The notes under the pieces are model-generated. The model saw nothing but the letters and a program-made list of their open reading frames with translations. It was not told the origin of the DNA and did not search any database. Shown piece by piece: positions 13,874-16,487 of a stretch of DNA of 16,487 nucleotides. How positions within the stretch are numbered: position 1 is the first letter of the stretch; each line of letters begins with the position of its first letter. The stretch is taken from contig JAEYYL010000199.1 of assembly GCA_023430825.1 (NCBI GenBank), forward strand, positions 1 through 16,487, given 5' to 3'. The position numbers and the translations under genes are program-made. Source of the stretch: Verrucomicrobiota bacterium. GTDB lineage: Bacteria; Verrucomicrobiota; Verrucomicrobiia; Opitutales; Opitutaceae.

Positions 13874-15319
13874 ATGTCCGCCGCCGTTCTCCAACGCCTG
13901 AAAGCGCTCCTGCCGCCAGGGCGCGTCATGGACGCGCCGGCCCCGCTCGCCGCTTACGAGAGCGACGCCCTCACCGCATTCGCCACGCATCCGCTCGCCG
14001 TCGCCGTGCCACACACCCAGGACGAGGCGATCGCGCTCGTGCGATTCTGCCACGCCGAAAAACTCCCGTTCGTCGCGCGCGGCAGCGGCACGAGTTTATC
14101 CGGCGGATCACTGCCGATCGCCGGCGGCATCGTCATCGCATTGAACCGGCTCAACCGCATCGTGCGCCTCGACCCCGAGCAACGCATCGCCGTGGTCGAG
14201 CCCGGCGTCATCAATCTCGCCGTCACCGCCGCGGCCCAACCGCATGGGCTACACTACGCGCCCGATCCTTCCAGCCAGTCGATCTGCACGATCGGCGGGA
14301 ATGTCGCATTCAACTCGGGCGGCGCGCACTGCCTGAAGTATGGCATGACGTCGAATCACGTGCTCGGCCTCAAAGCCGTGCTCGCCACCGGCGAGGTCGT
14401 CGAGTTCGGCAGTGAAAGCCGCGAACAGGTCGGCCCGGATTGGACCGGCTTGTTCGTCGGCAACGAAGGTCTCTTCGGCGTCGTGCTCGAAATCACGCTG
14501 CAACTGCTCCCGCGCGCCGAAACGTTTCACACCGTGCTGGCCGGCTATCGCTCGCTCGAGGCCGCCGGCGACGCGGTCGCCGCCGTCGTCGCCAGCGGGC
14601 TGCTGCCCGGCGCGATCGAAATCATGGACGCCCTTGCGCTCGAAGCCGCGGTCGCCGCCGTGCACGCCGACTATCCGCCCGACTCCGCCGCCGTGTTGAT
14701 CGTCGAGCTCGAAGGCCCGCGCGAAGTCGTCGCTGTCGATCGCGAGCACCTTTCGGAAATTTTGGCGAAAAGCGGTGCGGTCGAAATCCGTGTCGCCCGC
14801 GATGCGAACGAGCGGCTCGCGATCTGGAAGGGCCGCAAGAGCGCGTTCAGCGCCGTCGGACGCCTGTCGCCCGACTTCATCGTGCAGGACGGCGTCGTGC
14901 CGCGACGGCGCCTCGGCGAGGCGCTGAAGCAGATCGATGCGTGGTCGCGCGAAACCGGTTTGCGCGTCGCCAATGTCTTTCACGCCGGCGACGGCAACCT
15001 GCATCCGCTCATCCTCTACAACGGACGCGAACCCGACGGACTCGCGCGCGCCGAGGCGCTGGCCGGCCGCATCCTGCGCATGTGCGTCGCGATGGGCGGC
15101 TCGATCACCGGCGAGCACGGCGTCGGCGTGGAGAAACGCGACTACCTGTCCGACCTGTTTTCGGTCGACGAAATCGATTGCCTGAAGCGCGTGCGCGCCG
15201 CGTTCGATCCGCTTGGCATCGCGAATCCGGGAAAAATGTTTCCGCAGGCCGGCGCACCGGCGCTCGCGCAACACGGTCTGCATCCGCTCGAAAAAGCCGG
15301 CATCCTCTCGCGCGAATGA
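13874..15319 (+). CDS. glcD: Glycolate oxidase FAD-binding subunit GlcD-like
   Basis: FAD-linked oxidase of the GlcD family (481 aa), which oxidises glycolate to glyoxylate as part of GlcDEF at the membrane. FAD-binding PCMH domain: VAVPHTQDEAIALVRFC (43-59), ARGSGTSLSGGSLPIAGG (68-85), VVEPGVINLAV (107-117), PDPSSQSICTIGGNVAFNSG (130-149), LFVGNEGLFGVVLEI (193-207). The C-terminal cap has FHAGDGNLHP (369-378) and GEHGVGVEK (413-421), the usual catalytic and substrate-binding stretches, and ends NPGKMFP. D-lactate dehydrogenases share these motifs. The aminotransferase 11 bp upstream and the GlcE-like gene downstream favour glycolate. The ATG at 13874 has no SD. Confidence 0.93.
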   Translation: MSAAVLQRLKALLPPGRVMDAPAPLAAYESDALTAFATHPLAVAVPHTQDEAIALVRFCHAEKLPFVARGSGTSLSGGSLPIAGGIVIALNRLNRIVRLDPEQRIAVVEPGVINLAVTAAAQPHGLHYAPDPSSQSICTIGGNVAFNSGGAHCLKYGMTSNHVLGLKAVLATGEVVEFGSESREQVGPDWTGLFVGNEGLFGVVLEITLQLLPRAETFHTVLAGYRSLEAAGDAVAAVVASGLLPGAIEIMDALALEAAVAAVHADYPPDSAAVLIVELEGPREVVAVDREHLSEILAKSGAVEIRVARDANERLAIWKGRKSAFSAVGRLSPDFIVQDGVVPRRRLGEALKQIDAWSRETGLRVANVFHAGDGNLHPLILYNGREPDGLARAEALAGRILRMCVAMGGSITGEHGVGVEKRDYLSDLFSVDEIDCLKRVRAAFDPLGIANPGKMFPQAGAPALAQHGLHPLEKAGILSRE

Positions 15320-15322
15320 AGA

Positions 15323-15407
15323 TTGAACCACAGAGGCACGGAGACACGGAGAAGACGTGCTGGAGCGAGATCCACCGACTCTGTGTCTCCGTGCCTCTGT
15401 GGTTCAA
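15323..15407. repeat. Inverted repeat with 29-bp arms between glcD and glcE
   Basis: Left arm 15323-15351 (TTGAACCACAGAGGCACGGA...) and right arm 15379-15407 match at 28 of 29 positions in inverted orientation, around a 27-nt spacer. It begins 3 bp after the glcD stop and ends 12 bp before the glcE ATG. The core ACCACAGAGGCACGGAGA resembles a dispersed intergenic repeat that I recall from several environmental bacterial genomes, though I cannot confirm it here. In the transcript it would form a long stable hairpin between two co-transcribed genes. Confidence 0.85.
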
Positions 15408-15419
15408 AATCCAAGGGAA

Positions 15420-16487
15420 ATGAAAACCGCGCTCGAACCGTCGACACCCGCCGAACTCGTCGACGCGATTTGCTCGGCGCCACGCGTGCTCGCGATCGGC
15501 GCAGGAACGAAGCCGCGGTTGTCCGCGGTCGGCGATGACGTCGTGCGGATCTCGACCGCGAAGCTGAACGGCATCCTCGATTACGAACCGAGCGAATTCA
15601 CGTTTACGGCGCTCGCCGGCACTCCCGTGCGCGACCTCGCCGCCGCGCTGGCCGAGCGCGGACAATATCTACCCTTCGATCCGCTGTTCGCCGACGCCGG
15701 CTCGACGATCGGCGGTGCCGTCGCCGCCGGGCTCAGTGGCCCGGCGCGTTTTCGCTTCGGCGGACTCCGCGATTTCATTCTCGGCGCACGCTTCGTCGAC
15801 GGCGCCGGACGGTTGCTCCGCCTCGGCGGCAAGGTGGTGAAAAACGCCGCGGGCTTCGACCTGCCAAAATTCTTCGTCGGCAGCCTCGGCCGCTTCGGCG
15901 TGGTCGCCGAAGTCACCTTCAAGGTGTTTCCCCGACCGGCCGCGACGCGGACGCTGCGTATCCACGCCACGGATGCGGAAACGAAAGCCCCCATCATGAC
16001 GCAAGCCGCCTCCGCGCGGTGGGAGATCGATGCGCTCGAGGCGGAGGTCGCCGAACGCGCGGTATTCGCCCGACTCGCCGGACCTGACACCGCACTCGAC
16101 GCGTTGGCCAAGGAAGTTCTCGCCCGCTGGCCCGGTGCGACATTAAGCGACGCCGACGCGGCCAACGTCTGGACGCGTGCGCGCGAAGCCCATTGGTCCC
16201 ACGCCGGCGGCACGCTGGTGAAAATCGCGCTCACGCCCGCGCAGCTTCCGGCGTTCGAGGCCCAGGTCTGCGCGCTCGACGGCGCACGCGGCTGGATCGG
16301 CGCCGGCGGAAACGCGGGCTACCTGTCGCTGCCAGCGGATGCTCCCCTGCCCGCGCTCGGCTGGCCGGCACTGACTTTGCGCGGCAACGGCCCGCTCTGG
16401 CCGGGAACGAAACCGCGTTTCGAAATCATGGCGCGGGTGAAGTCCGCGCTCGATCCGACCAATCGCTTTCCTGGATTGGACGAATGA
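15420..16487 (+). CDS. glcE: Glycolate oxidase FAD-binding subunit GlcE-like
   Basis: Second FAD-binding subunit of glycolate oxidase (355 aa), homologous to the N-terminal half of GlcD. Seen: RVLAIGAGTKPRL (22-34), LDYEPSEFTFTALAGTPVRD (53-72), DPLFADAGSTIGGAVAAGLSG (87-107), RFRFGGLRDFILGARFVDG (110-128) and GGKVVKNAAGFDLPK (136-150), all typical of GlcE. The C-terminus closes with NRFPG. The stop codon is the last three bases of the window, so the gene is complete. The ATG at 15420 is chosen because the open frame upstream runs through the inverted repeat. AAGGGA lies almost against the ATG, too close for a normal SD. A glcF-like iron-sulfur subunit gene is expected next. Confidence 0.92.
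   Translation: MKTALEPSTPAELVDAICSAPRVLAIGAGTKPRLSAVGDDVVRISTAKLNGILDYEPSEFTFTALAGTPVRDLAAALAERGQYLPFDPLFADAGSTIGGAVAAGLSGPARFRFGGLRDFILGARFVDGAGRLLRLGGKVVKNAAGFDLPKFFVGSLGRFGVVAEVTFKVFPRPAATRTLRIHATDAETKAPIMTQAASARWEIDALEAEVAERAVFARLAGPDTALDALAKEVLARWPGATLSDADAANVWTRAREAHWSHAGGTLVKIALTPAQLPAFEAQVCALDGARGWIGAGGNAGYLSLPADAPLPALGWPALTLRGNGPLWPGTKPRFEIMARVKSALDPTNRFPGLDE

Noticed and set aside
1..16487. CRISPR arrays, tRNA/rRNA genes, insertion sequences, phage or defence genes
   Set aside because: No regularly spaced direct repeats, cloverleaf-type sequences, transposase motifs or nuclease/toxin families were found in reading both strands.

Overview
The window is about 16.5 kb of very GC-rich chromosomal DNA with strong GC preference at third codon positions. 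It has no tRNA, rRNA, CRISPR array, transposase or phage gene. I infer a member of the Verrucomicrobiota (Opitutaceae-like). The grounds are a Cys-type sulfatase with its radical-SAM maturase and a sugar-type transporter, a glycolate/glyoxylate module, a dispersed hairpin of the ACCACAGAGGCACGGAGA type, and many genes without a Shine-Dalgarno (SD) sequence. This placement is from gene content only.

Left part (1-3577), housekeeping-like: an EamA/DMT permease on the minus strand is divergent from a DksA/TraR-like regulator that has lost most of its zinc cysteines. A minus-strand set follows: a small hypothetical ORF, a zinc-lid adenylate kinase with an unusual N-terminal extension, and a 69-codon ORF with a strong SD. 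Then comes a YbaK/EbsC-type aminoacyl-tRNA deacylase on the plus strand.

Middle (3578-7597), probable quinone/electrophile stress cluster: a LysR-type regulator is divergent from a small membrane protein, a secreted YceI-family protein, a VOC ring-cleaving dioxygenase and a WrbA-like quinone reductase. A LapA/DUF1049 membrane protein lies convergent to wrbA.

Sulfatase locus (7598-12514): after a roughly 630-bp stretch without a convincing gene come the anaerobic sulfatase-maturating enzyme, a convergent MFS transporter of the GPH/SLC45-like type that overlaps its end by 22 bp, and a divergent sulfatase with a CVPSR active site and no signal peptide. Together they suggest uptake of an intact sulfated compound and its desulfation in the cytoplasm. 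A 24-bp dyad lies between the transporter and sulfatase genes.

Right part (12515-16487), C2 metabolism: an alanine/serine-glyoxylate aminotransferase is followed after 11 bp by glcD-like and then glcE-like glycolate oxidase subunits. This gives a glycolate to glyoxylate to glycine route. A GlcF-type iron-sulfur subunit would be expected just past the right edge. A 29-bp-stem inverted repeat lies between glcD and glcE, and a different 25-bp perfect inverted repeat follows the sulfatase gene and has a degenerate relative behind wrbA.

No wholly new multi-gene system stands out. The most unusual signals are the two hairpin repeat families, the split between SD-led genes and genes with G-depleted leaders, the degenerate DksA-like protein, and the extended adenylate kinase with its small satellite ORFs.
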